Assembly (NCBI RefSeq): GCF_000374065.1
Contig: NZ_KB893301.1
Location: 151,429 to 215,428, forward strand
Direction: 5' to 3'
DNA length: 64,000 nucleotides
Origin: Spirosoma luteum DSM 19990
Lineage (GTDB): Bacteria > Bacteroidota > Bacteroidia > Cytophagales > Spirosomataceae
Positions 34,601 to 41,997 of the stretch are shown one piece after another. Position numbers and translations under genes: made by a program. Numbering within the stretch: position 1 is the first letter of the stretch; every line of letters begins with the position of its first letter. The notes under the pieces were generated by a model. It ran no database searches and was not told the origin of the DNA. It saw only the letters and a program-made list of their open reading frames with translations.

Positions 34601-35749
34601 GGCTTGCAGATTCAGATTCAGCAGTCTATAGCGCGGGACTCGTCGTTGCGCGACAACCGGGTTTCGGTAGTGGTTATGGAAACGGCCACGGGCGATGTGC
34701 TGGCGTCGGCGATGTATCCACTGCCGCCGGTAAATGACGAGGAGCTACTCACAATGACTTCATTCGAGCAAAATCGTCTGCCCAACTGGGTAACAACCAA
34801 TGATCTAGGGTTTACCCACGCCACGCAGCCTGGCTCAACAGCCAAAGTGCTGACTGCACTGGCGGCTTTCAATAAGCTGGGCCTGGAGGCAACCAAAAAA
34901 ACATTTATCGTTAGGGGCTACGAACGGATTCGCACGGGGGGCGGGGAACCCGACGAGACTGGCCGCATCGGCCTGGAGCGGGGATTGGTCAAATCCAACA
35001 ACGTATACTTTATCAAGCTGGCCAACGAAGCGAAGTTACAGGACGAGATGGCTCGGTTATACCTCAAAACCGGCATGTTTCTGCACGGTGTGGGCGGCTA
35101 TTATTACGAAAAGCCTTCCCGTACCGATTTGGAAGCCAGGTGGTGGGCGTTATGGCGCCAAACCGAATTCAACACCCGTCCCCGCTACAATCCGGGCAAC
35201 ATCCGGCGTACCCGATCCAAAGGAATTTCGGGGATGGCCTGGGGACAGGGTGAACTGATTGCCACTCCGGCCGCCGTGGCCCGGCTGGCAGCGGGGGTCG
35301 CCAACCACGGCCTGCTGATGCCCAGCCGCTATGTGCTGACGGTAGGTGGTGTGAAGCAGGCGCCAAAAAAGGGGATTACGCTGGCGAACGACCCGGCGTA
35401 TGCTCACCTGCTTACTGGCTATATGATAAAACAAAGTGCGGACCGTACCCGTGAATTAGGGGTTGCTGTGGCGGGCAAAACGGGTACTCCCGAGCGAATC
35501 TGGAAACGAAAACGGATCAACGACGGCTGGTACGTGTTTTTTGCTCCAAAAGCAACGGGCATTGGTCATGTGGTTGTCTGCGTACGAATTGAAGCGACGA
35601 AGGGGTCACGTGATGCCATCAGACTGGCGGGTAAACACGTAACGCCTTTTCTTCGGCAAAACGGTTATATCAAAAGTTTTGGGGCAGTAGCCCCTGAATC
35701 GGTCAGCATACCGGTTGCTCTTAACCGCTTGAGCAATACCGATCGTTGA
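31628..35749 (+). CDS. SEDS glycan polymerase (RodA/FtsW) fused to class B penicillin-binding transpeptidase
   Basis: A 1373-residue single polypeptide. Residues 15-37 form a span; 38-315 form an extra periplasmic part with a carboxypeptidase-regulatory-like beta domain (GYRLSGTVRSG, then FAFINLPAGRAFEVG); about 320-780 form the SEDS domain with QPSEFVK (456-462), the catalytic-type Asp512 in LLLGDLGPAMVV, GIGQGFSR and LPFISYGGSS (736-745). A further span near 785-805 leads to the transpeptidase with STAK (1070-1073), SNN (1123-1125) and KTG (1284-1286). All active-site motifs are intact, so polymerase and cross-linker should both be active and are held at 1:1. In RodA-PBP2 and FtsW-FtsI these are separate proteins. 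Five bases separate it from the phosphatase gene. Confidence 0.93.
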   Translation: MVQKTPPPTGRKTERFFLALISTVLGMLFYTVFMVLQNDFRDVDERLQSGTIVNLNGKNSPANLAALLEKGYYFDDNQDVRFIQEALTSALRADSSVIDNVGELNKHRFAVLADDAFIRGGNSFKKRAAFSRSLLGLTDDDSLKFHAVLPSSLPSVTDVGLRGYRLSGTVRSGTDSVARGVTVRLTLVLPPDSTDLGDGNDGVEAKESTERKPGVTAVYGVDAGHKRSLRALTALARTDAQGGFAFINLPAGRAFEVGPLQPGYQFGSSQGVSALTRDVSFTFYRAPHTIKLLSTREFIILKKERSLIVRTPAEFNEWFKWIVGGFFGGFLLLHLLVSFRLPQADPLIMPVIMLLTGLSFLILLGLQDPLRDRFLAKSTLLYFGVAVVGMSVLLSINLRRFTPDSGLYRLFIFKRIHSAANGWPWAMVATALLIGTILFGTGPEGSGVRVNLLGIQPSEFVKFLLILFLAGFFTTNEKLISEYRRWQKRWSFFSFALLAIGVCILLFLLLGDLGPAMVVCFTFIILFAFSRGDFSFMVGAVVFYVLATWLLKNPWLATGLTAAGLLLAQLLLPKGVSESALMALVVIAGFLLIDQLPFVDTLFPGPVQRLVERKAIWQDAWDNEVYGGDHVANGIWAMAGGGLTGQGIGQGFSRTIPAAHTDMVLPAIGEALGGAGIACVFILFLIYLHRSVLIGRQTGTPFLFYVCAGIGISTFVQFLLIAGGSTGALPLSGVALPFISYGGSSLIANFLAAGFLLSASAVRGTAVQMTYIANQQDKHIIPALVAACVGLALLIWYITPYVIDNRSWIVQPALVADRSGRRMFSYNPRIGILMNKLQAGSLYDREGRLLATGNPKLIREQPKRLLPAGIPAYNLDSAMRKRLDRFYPLNQQLFFWVGDANTDVFRGGTNGYFAEYKHAADLRGFASPETTYPVVATQFREDRFLPRHLQQMTVSRQDYSALTPLLLAGINSPQVEAFRKRNRDVQLTVDGGLQIQIQQSIARDSSLRDNRVSVVVMETATGDVLASAMYPLPPVNDEELLTMTSFEQNRLPNWVTTNDLGFTHATQPGSTAKVLTALAAFNKLGLEATKKTFIVRGYERIRTGGGEPDETGRIGLERGLVKSNNVYFIKLANEAKLQDEMARLYLKTGMFLHGVGGYYYEKPSRTDLEARWWALWRQTEFNTRPRYNPGNIRRTRSKGISGMAWGQGELIATPAAVARLAAGVANHGLLMPSRYVLTVGGVKQAPKKGITLANDPAYAHLLTGYMIKQSADRTRELGVAVAGKTGTPERIWKRKRINDGWYVFFAPKATGIGHVVVCVRIEATKGSRDAIRLAGKHVTPFLRQNGYIKSFGAVAPESVSIPVALNRLSNTDR

Positions 35750-35757
35750 AAAAAGTC

Positions 35758-36564
35758 ATGTTAACGGACAGGGTCATGTTTGATTTTTTTAAGAAAAGGC
35801 TGGACAGTCACCCACCCGATGCCAAAACACTACGGGTGGCCCTGCTGCGGTTTCTGAAAGAGAGCCTGCAGCAGGTAGAAGGTGGCGAAGGCCGACACAT
35901 CAAAGGACTACAGCTTTTTGTGGCTTGTTCGGGCATCCGGCAGCACCTCTATGAAGCCGCCTTGTACCAGCAGGAACCAGGACGCTTCCAGGCTGAGGTG
36001 CAGAAAATTGCCGATGATTTTGCCCTTGAGCTGCCCACCACCTGGGTAATGGAAACGACGTTTGTGGACGACCTGCCCCCCGAAGCCCTGAAAAGCCCAA
36101 CGTTGGATGTCGCCTTGTTTATCCGAACCCGGACTGCTTCGGTTCATACCTTAACGAAGGGGTATATAAGGGTGCTGAGTGGCGAAGCCGAACAGGAAAC
36201 CTATACCCTCACCGCATCAGACGGGCCGGTCACGATAGGGCGGGAGAGAAAGGCACAGGGCGAGAACGGGTTTGTCCGCATCAACGCCATTGCGTTTCCG
36301 GCCAATAGCCCTCAGGAAGGGAATCGGTACATTAGCCGACAGCACGCGCACATCGAGTGGGACAATGGGTTGGGCCGTTTTATGCTTTTTGCCGATGAGG
36401 GTGGGGTGCCTCCCCGTAACAAAGTAAAAATAAAATCCGCCGGGGCCGATACGTCCATAAAACTGTACTCGACACATATCGGGCACCCGCTTCGGGAAGC
36501 GGATCAAATCGTGTTGGGCGAATCAGCGGTACTCGAATTTAGTTATATAGGCAAACCGGACTAA
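35758..36564 (+). CDS. FHA-domain phosphothreonine-binding protein
   Basis: A 268-residue cytoplasmic protein. The N-terminal half (about 1-130) is an alpha/beta domain with ALLRFLKESLQQV and GLQLFVACSGIRQHLYEAAL, similar in layout to the N-terminal domain of the first FHA protein of the operon. The C-terminal FHA domain has the canonical PVTIGRE (the Gly-Arg strand), YISRQHAHIEW (Ser and His that grip phosphothreonine) and later IVLGESAVLEF. It should dock to phosphorylated partners, for example the kinase or the SEDS-PBP protein. A TTG at 35746, which overlaps the previous stop, could also serve as start; the ATG at 35758 is used here. Confidence 0.9.
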   Translation: MLTDRVMFDFFKKRLDSHPPDAKTLRVALLRFLKESLQQVEGGEGRHIKGLQLFVACSGIRQHLYEAALYQQEPGRFQAEVQKIADDFALELPTTWVMETTFVDDLPPEALKSPTLDVALFIRTRTASVHTLTKGYIRVLSGEAEQETYTLTASDGPVTIGRERKAQGENGFVRINAIAFPANSPQEGNRYISRQHAHIEWDNGLGRFMLFADEGGVPPRNKVKIKSAGADTSIKLYSTHIGHPLREADQIVLGESAVLEFSYIGKPD

Positions 36565-36572
36565 GCAACGCA

Positions 36573-38390
36573 ATGGGCAGACTATTTACGATAGCGGAGG
36601 GGTTGGAAAACATGGGTGCATTGCGCACCGGTGGGCAGGGGTCTGTGTATAAAGGCCGACGCATCGGCGAAATTTTTACGGCGGTAAAGATTCTGCCAAC
36701 GCCCGTTCATACGGAAAGCGACGACGACAAAAACTTCCATGATTTTCAGAATGAAGTCCAGAAACTGAAGAAAGTCAACGAAGCACCTAATCCAAACGTG
36801 GTTAAAATCCTGAACTCGGGCATTACCGAAAGTGGCTCGTTTCCGTTTATTGAAATGGAGTTCATCGAAGGCCCCGACCTCGAAGAACTTCTGCGGCCCC
36901 CGCATGATCCGGTTTTTTCGATTCGGGAAGTGGTGAAAGTAGCCGACCAATTAGCCAGCGCCCTGGCCCACTGCCACAAAGTAGACGTCCGGCACGGCGA
37001 CATCAAAAGCAACAACGTTAAGTTCAACGTTCATACCGGCAACTATGTCCTGCTCGATTTTGGGTTATCTGCCATGTCTGACGAGCAACGGCGCACCAGC
37101 CTCAGGCATGCCGGTGCTATCGAATTTATGGCACCCGAGCAGAACGAAGGCCGTATGCTTTTTCAAACCGATGTGTATAGCTACGGAATTATCCTGTACG
37201 AACTGCTGGCCGGTACGGTTCCGTTTCCCCTGCTCAATAAAGGGGAGACGACCCGCAACGGGGTAATGGTAGCGCACATGGAAACACCCGTGCCCGACGT
37301 GCTGAGCCTGCGCCGGGAACACCTGCCCGACTCCTGGCCAGACGACCGCAAAGAGCGGGAAATGCAGATACCGGAATGGCTGCTTTCGGTGATTGCTACC
37401 TGCCTGGAGAAAGACCCCGAAAAGCGATTCGCCACGGGTATCGAACTGCACGAAGCGATCATCCGGGGCAGTACACTAGCCGTAAAAAGCGTTGACGAGC
37501 GGGTAAACGGCGCCACGGTTCTCCAGGGCGAGAACGGGCGGCTGCTCAGCTTAGTCCGGTATTATCAGGAGCGGGCTATTGACGGCGAGCGGGCAGGAGC
37601 AGAGTTAAAAACCCTGCTGGCGCAGAAAGAAGAGGAAATCAGGACACTAACCGAGGCCGCGCAGTCTCGCCCGGTAGGGCAGCCGCGTCCGGTTGATCCC
37701 TCGGCCAAATTATTGACGGATAGTTCGGCTGTCCAGCCGTCCGTACCCGGCAAATCAAGACTACCGTTTCGCCGGGCGAAAATGGCCTGGTTCGCCGTTA
37801 TCACCCTGCTGGTTGGCTTAGGTATGTGGGGGGCTTATTCTCAGTTCAGGGCAAAGCCGACAACGAATCAGGCCCGCCCAATGGATGCGGATACAAGCCT
37901 GGCAACCAATGCAGAACCAGCCAATCGTAATCGGGTAGATGCGCCCAACGCTAAAACCAAGGATATCTCCGATAAGCAACCCATAAAAAAAGTAGATAAA
38001 CCCGTTCCCAGACAAACAAGTGTAACACAGCCTTCCCCGGCGGATAGGCCAAAAACGGCTTCCAGGCGTCCTGCTAACCCACAAGTCGTCAGGCGTGACA
38101 GCGGCAGGACGGGGTCCGTTCCTGCCCAACCTGTAACCGTTCCCGGCACCAGCGACCCCACTTCGAACGGTAAGGGTAAACGCTACACCTTGTCGTCCAA
38201 ATATGCTTACTTTCATAATGAGCCGGATCAAAGCACCCGCCGGGCGGCTAACATCAATATTTGGAACAATGCAAGATTGACTCCCTTAGATGAACGTAAT
38301 GGGTTCATCTACGTAGTTTATACCAATGAGCAGGGGCAAACGTCGAGAGGCTGGTTGCTTAAACGAGACCTTAAGCCCATTGATAAATAA
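36573..38390 (+). CDS. Membrane Hanks-type Ser/Thr kinase with C-terminal SH3-like domain (PknB-like)
   Basis: A 605-residue kinase, last gene of the operon. The cytoplasmic kinase domain (about 1-300) has the glycine loop RTGGQGSVYKG (18-28), AVKIL with Lys39, catalytic loop HGDIKSNN (141-148, Asp143), DFG (162-164) and APE (187-189). Gly replaces the Arg of HRD, so this is a non-RD kinase and activation-loop control may differ. A coiled region and a Pro/Thr-rich linker surround a single span (404-424). The C-terminal 70 residues (536-605), with KYAYFHNEPDQST and RGWLLKRDLKP, form an SH3-like domain that would be periplasmic, where PASTA repeats sit in PknB. It may sense cell-wall peptides. 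Confidence 0.93.
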   Translation: MGRLFTIAEGLENMGALRTGGQGSVYKGRRIGEIFTAVKILPTPVHTESDDDKNFHDFQNEVQKLKKVNEAPNPNVVKILNSGITESGSFPFIEMEFIEGPDLEELLRPPHDPVFSIREVVKVADQLASALAHCHKVDVRHGDIKSNNVKFNVHTGNYVLLDFGLSAMSDEQRRTSLRHAGAIEFMAPEQNEGRMLFQTDVYSYGIILYELLAGTVPFPLLNKGETTRNGVMVAHMETPVPDVLSLRREHLPDSWPDDRKEREMQIPEWLLSVIATCLEKDPEKRFATGIELHEAIIRGSTLAVKSVDERVNGATVLQGENGRLLSLVRYYQERAIDGERAGAELKTLLAQKEEEIRTLTEAAQSRPVGQPRPVDPSAKLLTDSSAVQPSVPGKSRLPFRRAKMAWFAVITLLVGLGMWGAYSQFRAKPTTNQARPMDADTSLATNAEPANRNRVDAPNAKTKDISDKQPIKKVDKPVPRQTSVTQPSPADRPKTASRRPANPQVVRRDSGRTGSVPAQPVTVPGTSDPTSNGKGKRYTLSSKYAYFHNEPDQSTRRAANINIWNNARLTPLDERNGFIYVVYTNEQGQTSRGWLLKRDLKPIDK

Positions 38391-38393
38391 ACC

Positions 38394-38411
38394 CTACAGG
38401 AAGTCCTGTAG
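38394..38411 (+). terminator. Hairpin after the kinase gene
   Basis: CTACAGGA-AG-TCCTGTAG, an 8-base-pair stem four bases after the kinase stop, marks the likely end of the 29.8-38.4 kb operon. No U-tract follows. Confidence 0.5.
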
Positions 38412-38602
38412 ATACTGCCTCAGGGCCAACATGTAAGGCTGATTGAGCGGGTCGATAACGCACGTATCCTGGGTTGTAAATAGCTACGAGTATCGTTATC
38501 TACTGAGTAAAGTGTAAGTTATACGGAGTTATTCTACTTGTATAAATACCGAATGGTGCGCACTACGATTGGCCGTTCGTAAATTGAAAAACAAGCTTTT
38601 GT

Positions 38603-40174
38603 TTACCGGACTATTACCAGCCGCTTCGTTAATAGTCCCTGAGCCGTTTCAACACAGAGCGTGTAGTTGCCGATGGGTAGGTTGCTGACGTTCATCTGTA
38701 CCGAGGTAGCCGTTGGCCGCGACATATCGACGGATACAAATCGTCCCTGCATGGTAGTTAACTGCACCGATTGTACACCCTGAGCCAGCCAGTCCGATTC
38801 CAGCACAGCCACCGTCGATGCAGGGTTGGGGTATAAACGGGCTTCGGTGGCTGTAGGAGTAACGGCCGTAACGATTTGCGGTGCCCGAAATACGGTGGCT
38901 ACCGGAAAGTCCCGAAATAGCGTTGTGGATTCGGTAGCCGTGTCGGTCCCGAACCAGTCGGTCAGGATGGCGGCATACACCTGCCGAAAGTCAGTCTGCA
39001 TTTTCAGGTTGTTATTGTCCAGATCGCTCAGGTTTGGATTTTTGCCCACCATGGGCGATTTGACGGCCGTGCCAAAGATAAACATAGGGGCCGAGGTGCC
39101 GTGGTCGGTACCCAAACTACCATTCGAGATAGCCCGACGGCCAAACTCCGAAAAAGTCATTCCGACCACCCTATCCTCTATCTTTAACTGCGACAGGTCA
39201 TTCTGAAAAGCCAGTACCGCATCCGAGAGCGTCCTGAGCAGATTGGCGTGCGTACCCGTAGTGGTATCGGTGCCCACTACCTGAGCGGCATGGGTATCGA
39301 AACCACCCATAGTGACGTAATAGACTTTCGTCTGCATCCCACCCGCAATGAGTCGGGCAATAATTTTAAGCTGATCGCCAAGGGCATTGGCGGTTGGGTA
39401 AGTAGCCAGATTTTTGCTTTTGCCAGCCGCCGTTTTGATCTGACCGGCGTAACTGACCGAGCTGGCCTGCTGCTGCCGGATGAACTCGATCTGCTGCCCG
39501 GCATAGCCCGTCAGATTAGTAGCCGGGGCATTGGGTTTATCCCCCACCAGCCGGGCAAAGGTGTCCGGGTCCTGGAGTACTATCGCCATCGAATCCGTGG
39601 GGCCGAGCAGCGACGTAGCGGTTGCATACCCAATCTGAATAGCCGGTGGATCGGGCATCTGGGCGGTTGGGTAATTATCGGGGTAACCGGGGAAACGTTT
39701 GTCGAGGTAACGCCCAGCCCAACCAGAGGCAGCGGTTTGGGAGGAGTCGACAGCAGTCATCCAGATATCGCTGGACCGGAAGTGCGAAAAGTTGGGCGTT
39801 GGGTACGAAACGCCCTGCACAATACTGAGTTTGCCGTCGTTGAAAAGTTGCTGCATGCCGGTCATGGCCGGGTGCAGCGCCGTTTGTGAATAGTTTTTCA
39901 ATCGGAGGACTTTTGCTTCGGGAATGGCTATGTTTCCCCGGAATTTTGGGTCGGTATACACGCCCATCTGGTCGAGCGGAATAACCATGTTCAGGCCATC
40001 GTTGCCCCCCTGCAACTGAATGATGACTAAAACCCGGTCCGACTGGTCGGCCAGATCGACCAGAGACTGAATGAACGACGAAGGCCGGGCAAAGGCTTTG
40101 GCTCCGTAACCATCAATCAGGACAGGCAGCAGCAATGACGAAGCCGCATGTTGGAGAAAAGTACGACGCTTCAT
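38603..40174 (-). CDS. DUF1501 exported protein with type IX secretion sorting domain
   Basis: A 523-residue protein. An N-terminal Tat signal (KRRTFLQHAASSLLLP) is followed by the DUF1501 (alkaline phosphatase/sulfatase-like) domain with LVIIQLQGGNDGLNMVIPL, FSHFRSSDIW, GGFDTHAAQ, FSEFGRRAISNGSLGTDHG. Residues about 440-523 form a T9SS type A C-terminal domain, recognised by RLYPNPAST and the end NLPIGNYTL..KRLVIVR. DUF1501 genes typically pair with DUF1800; the partner is directly upstream. The pair is exported to the cell surface; its substrate is unknown. Having both a Tat-like signal and a T9SS tail is worth noting, since T9SS cargo normally uses Sec. Confidence 0.9.
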   Translation of the reverse strand: MKRRTFLQHAASSLLLPVLIDGYGAKAFARPSSFIQSLVDLADQSDRVLVIIQLQGGNDGLNMVIPLDQMGVYTDPKFRGNIAIPEAKVLRLKNYSQTALHPAMTGMQQLFNDGKLSIVQGVSYPTPNFSHFRSSDIWMTAVDSSQTAASGWAGRYLDKRFPGYPDNYPTAQMPDPPAIQIGYATATSLLGPTDSMAIVLQDPDTFARLVGDKPNAPATNLTGYAGQQIEFIRQQQASSVSYAGQIKTAAGKSKNLATYPTANALGDQLKIIARLIAGGMQTKVYYVTMGGFDTHAAQVVGTDTTTGTHANLLRTLSDAVLAFQNDLSQLKIEDRVVGMTFSEFGRRAISNGSLGTDHGTSAPMFIFGTAVKSPMVGKNPNLSDLDNNNLKMQTDFRQVYAAILTDWFGTDTATESTTLFRDFPVATVFRAPQIVTAVTPTATEARLYPNPASTVAVLESDWLAQGVQSVQLTTMQGRFVSVDMSRPTATSVQMNVSNLPIGNYTLCVETAQGLLTKRLVIVR

Positions 40175-40177
40175 GGG

Positions 40178-40257
40178 TAAAGAGCGAAAGAGTGAATGAG
40201 TGAAAGAATGAATGAGTGCCGCGCCTTTTCGCTCTTTTACTCATTCACTCTTTCACT
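40178..40257. repeat. Intergenic inverted repeat, family A (copy 2)
   Basis: Between the DUF1800 stop and DUF1501 start, same strand. Perfect 15-base arms, AAAGAGTGAATGAGT (40187-40201) and its complement (40239-40253). The unit TTTTCGCTCTTTTACTC (40226-40242) matches the copy at 189-204. Confidence 0.75.
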
Positions 40258-40259
40258 AT

Positions 40260-41810
40260 TTAGATTACCTGATACTCCGCCATACGGAAAATGTATTGCA
40301 GGAAAGCCGTCAACTTCATCTGAACGGCCTGTTTTTTAGCGGCATCATTGGGTGACTGGATGTAGTCGTTCCATTCGCCGGTCCACTCATAGCGTGGAAT
40401 CGAGTTGAGCAAAACGGTATCGGTCAGAAAGTCCAGTTGCGATTTGTCGAGCGGAACACCTAATAGCTGGCTGGTTATATTAGCCACCAATACACCGGCA
40501 TCGGCGGGATTGGAAAGCGTTCTGGCATAGGCCACTGAATCAATCACAACCTTGCCATTCAGTTTCAGGGCGTTGGTTGTCAGGGCATCCCCAAAGAAGC
40601 CGCGCAACCCCAGGGTAGTCGAGTTGATCCACTGTTGATAATAACCCGTCTGGTAATAAGCCGTCCAGCCAAAAACCGTGGGGGGATTCAGGATCTGCTG
40701 TTGCTGTTCGGTAATACGGGCAAAAATGTAGTTGCCAATCTGGTAAAAGGGGGTTATGTTCTGAGCCGGGTCAGGCGCCTGTACCCCCCAAAAACGGAAC
40801 GTACCGATTACCAGCTCGGTGGGTGATTTGATCATGCCCCCCCGAATGGCCTCGTCGTAGAAATGCTGACTCTGGAAAAGGGCCGTCAGCACGGGTTTAA
40901 TCTCAAAATTAGCTTTTCTGAACACCTCGGCCAGCGGCTGGATAAAATCAGTTTCGACGGTGGGGGTGATATCAGAATTAATAAACCAGCGGTAAAGCTG
41001 ACGGCAGATATAACGGGGTGTTTCTGCATGGCTCAGAAGCATATTGATCAGGTCGTTCAGTTCATCCAGCCCGGCAGTAACCGTCGAACGTCCTTTGATA
41101 ACCGTATTCTGATAGGTAGCCGAAAAGGTTTTGTCCGTTTTGTCGTGCTGATTTAACCGAAACGTACTGCCTATCGGCGTGGTGGTGGCGCTCCGGTAAC
41201 TGACATCGGTCCAGCCGGTCAGTACTCTGGCCGCTTCGCGAACATCGGTTTCGGTATAGCCACCGTTTCGGCCAATAGTAAACAGCTCCATGAGTTCGCG
41301 GGCGTAGTTCTCATTGGCCCTGCCCACTATATTCTGATTCCCGTTCAGAAACCGGAGCATGGCCGGGTCCTGCGTCATGGCAACGGCAAATGATTTGAAA
41401 TTGCCCAGCGCATACTGCCGTAGCAGGGCGTTATAGCGGTACATGAACCGGTAATCGTTAACCGTCGAGAAGTTCGTTACAAAATGATTCGACCAGAAGA
41501 GGGTCATCTTTTCAAGCAGCGATATGGGCTGATTGAGCATCAGATTAGCCCACCAATAGGTGAGATACGCAGTAAACTTCCCGGCATTCGTCGTCTCGAA
41601 CGGCTGGTCGTGGAAGGGTTTGCCCGTTGCCAGATTGAGCGGGGGAGGGGGTACGGGCTGGTCGGCCAGTAGTTTTGTCATGAGCTGGGCCGCCGTTTGC
41701 CCGATCAACAGTTTAACCTGATCCGCAGTAGGTCCGAATGTGGCCCGTCGGAGCAGGTGAGCAACCTGGTCTGCCGTCAGGGGTTTTGTGTATGCATCGA
41801 GTAGGCCCAC
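40260..41810 (-). CDS. DUF1800 domain protein
   Basis: A 516-residue protein of the DUF1800 family, usual partner of DUF1501. Recognisable segments are AHLLRRATFGPTADQV (17-32), MTLFWSNHFVT (about 102-112), NENYARELMELFTIG (about 165-180) and AARVLTGWTDV. The family is helical and of unknown function; in Bacteroidota, Planctomycetes and Proteobacteria the pair occurs as exported or surface proteins. The start is a GTG at 41810; no ATG exists upstream in frame before the stop. No signal peptide is obvious, so it may follow DUF1501 out or act inside. Confidence 0.88.
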   Translation of the reverse strand: MGLLDAYTKPLTADQVAHLLRRATFGPTADQVKLLIGQTAAQLMTKLLADQPVPPPPLNLATGKPFHDQPFETTNAGKFTAYLTYWWANLMLNQPISLLEKMTLFWSNHFVTNFSTVNDYRFMYRYNALLRQYALGNFKSFAVAMTQDPAMLRFLNGNQNIVGRANENYARELMELFTIGRNGGYTETDVREAARVLTGWTDVSYRSATTTPIGSTFRLNQHDKTDKTFSATYQNTVIKGRSTVTAGLDELNDLINMLLSHAETPRYICRQLYRWFINSDITPTVETDFIQPLAEVFRKANFEIKPVLTALFQSQHFYDEAIRGGMIKSPTELVIGTFRFWGVQAPDPAQNITPFYQIGNYIFARITEQQQQILNPPTVFGWTAYYQTGYYQQWINSTTLGLRGFFGDALTTNALKLNGKVVIDSVAYARTLSNPADAGVLVANITSQLLGVPLDKSQLDFLTDTVLLNSIPRYEWTGEWNDYIQSPNDAAKKQAVQMKLTAFLQYIFRMAEYQVI

Positions 41811-41924
41811 AGTATGCCGTAGTTAGCGGGTTAACGAACGTTCACCGCTGACTGACAATAAAGGTACTTACAAGGTTCAATCCGTTACTCATAATTAATT
41901 GATTTTTAATTATGTATGCAGCAA

Positions 41925-41956
41925 AACGCCCTGTAGCCAGCTGGCTACAGGGCGTT
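41925..41956. terminator. 32-base perfect palindrome, terminator of the MFS gene
   Basis: Two 16-base arms (AACGCCCTGTAGCCAG and complement) with no loop, 41 bases after the MFS stop on the minus strand, followed by TTTTG in that direction. In RNA the central bases would form the loop. Confidence 0.65.
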
Positions 41957-41997
41957 GATTTTCTACCTGCTTGCAACCGTCGTGATTGCGACTACTA

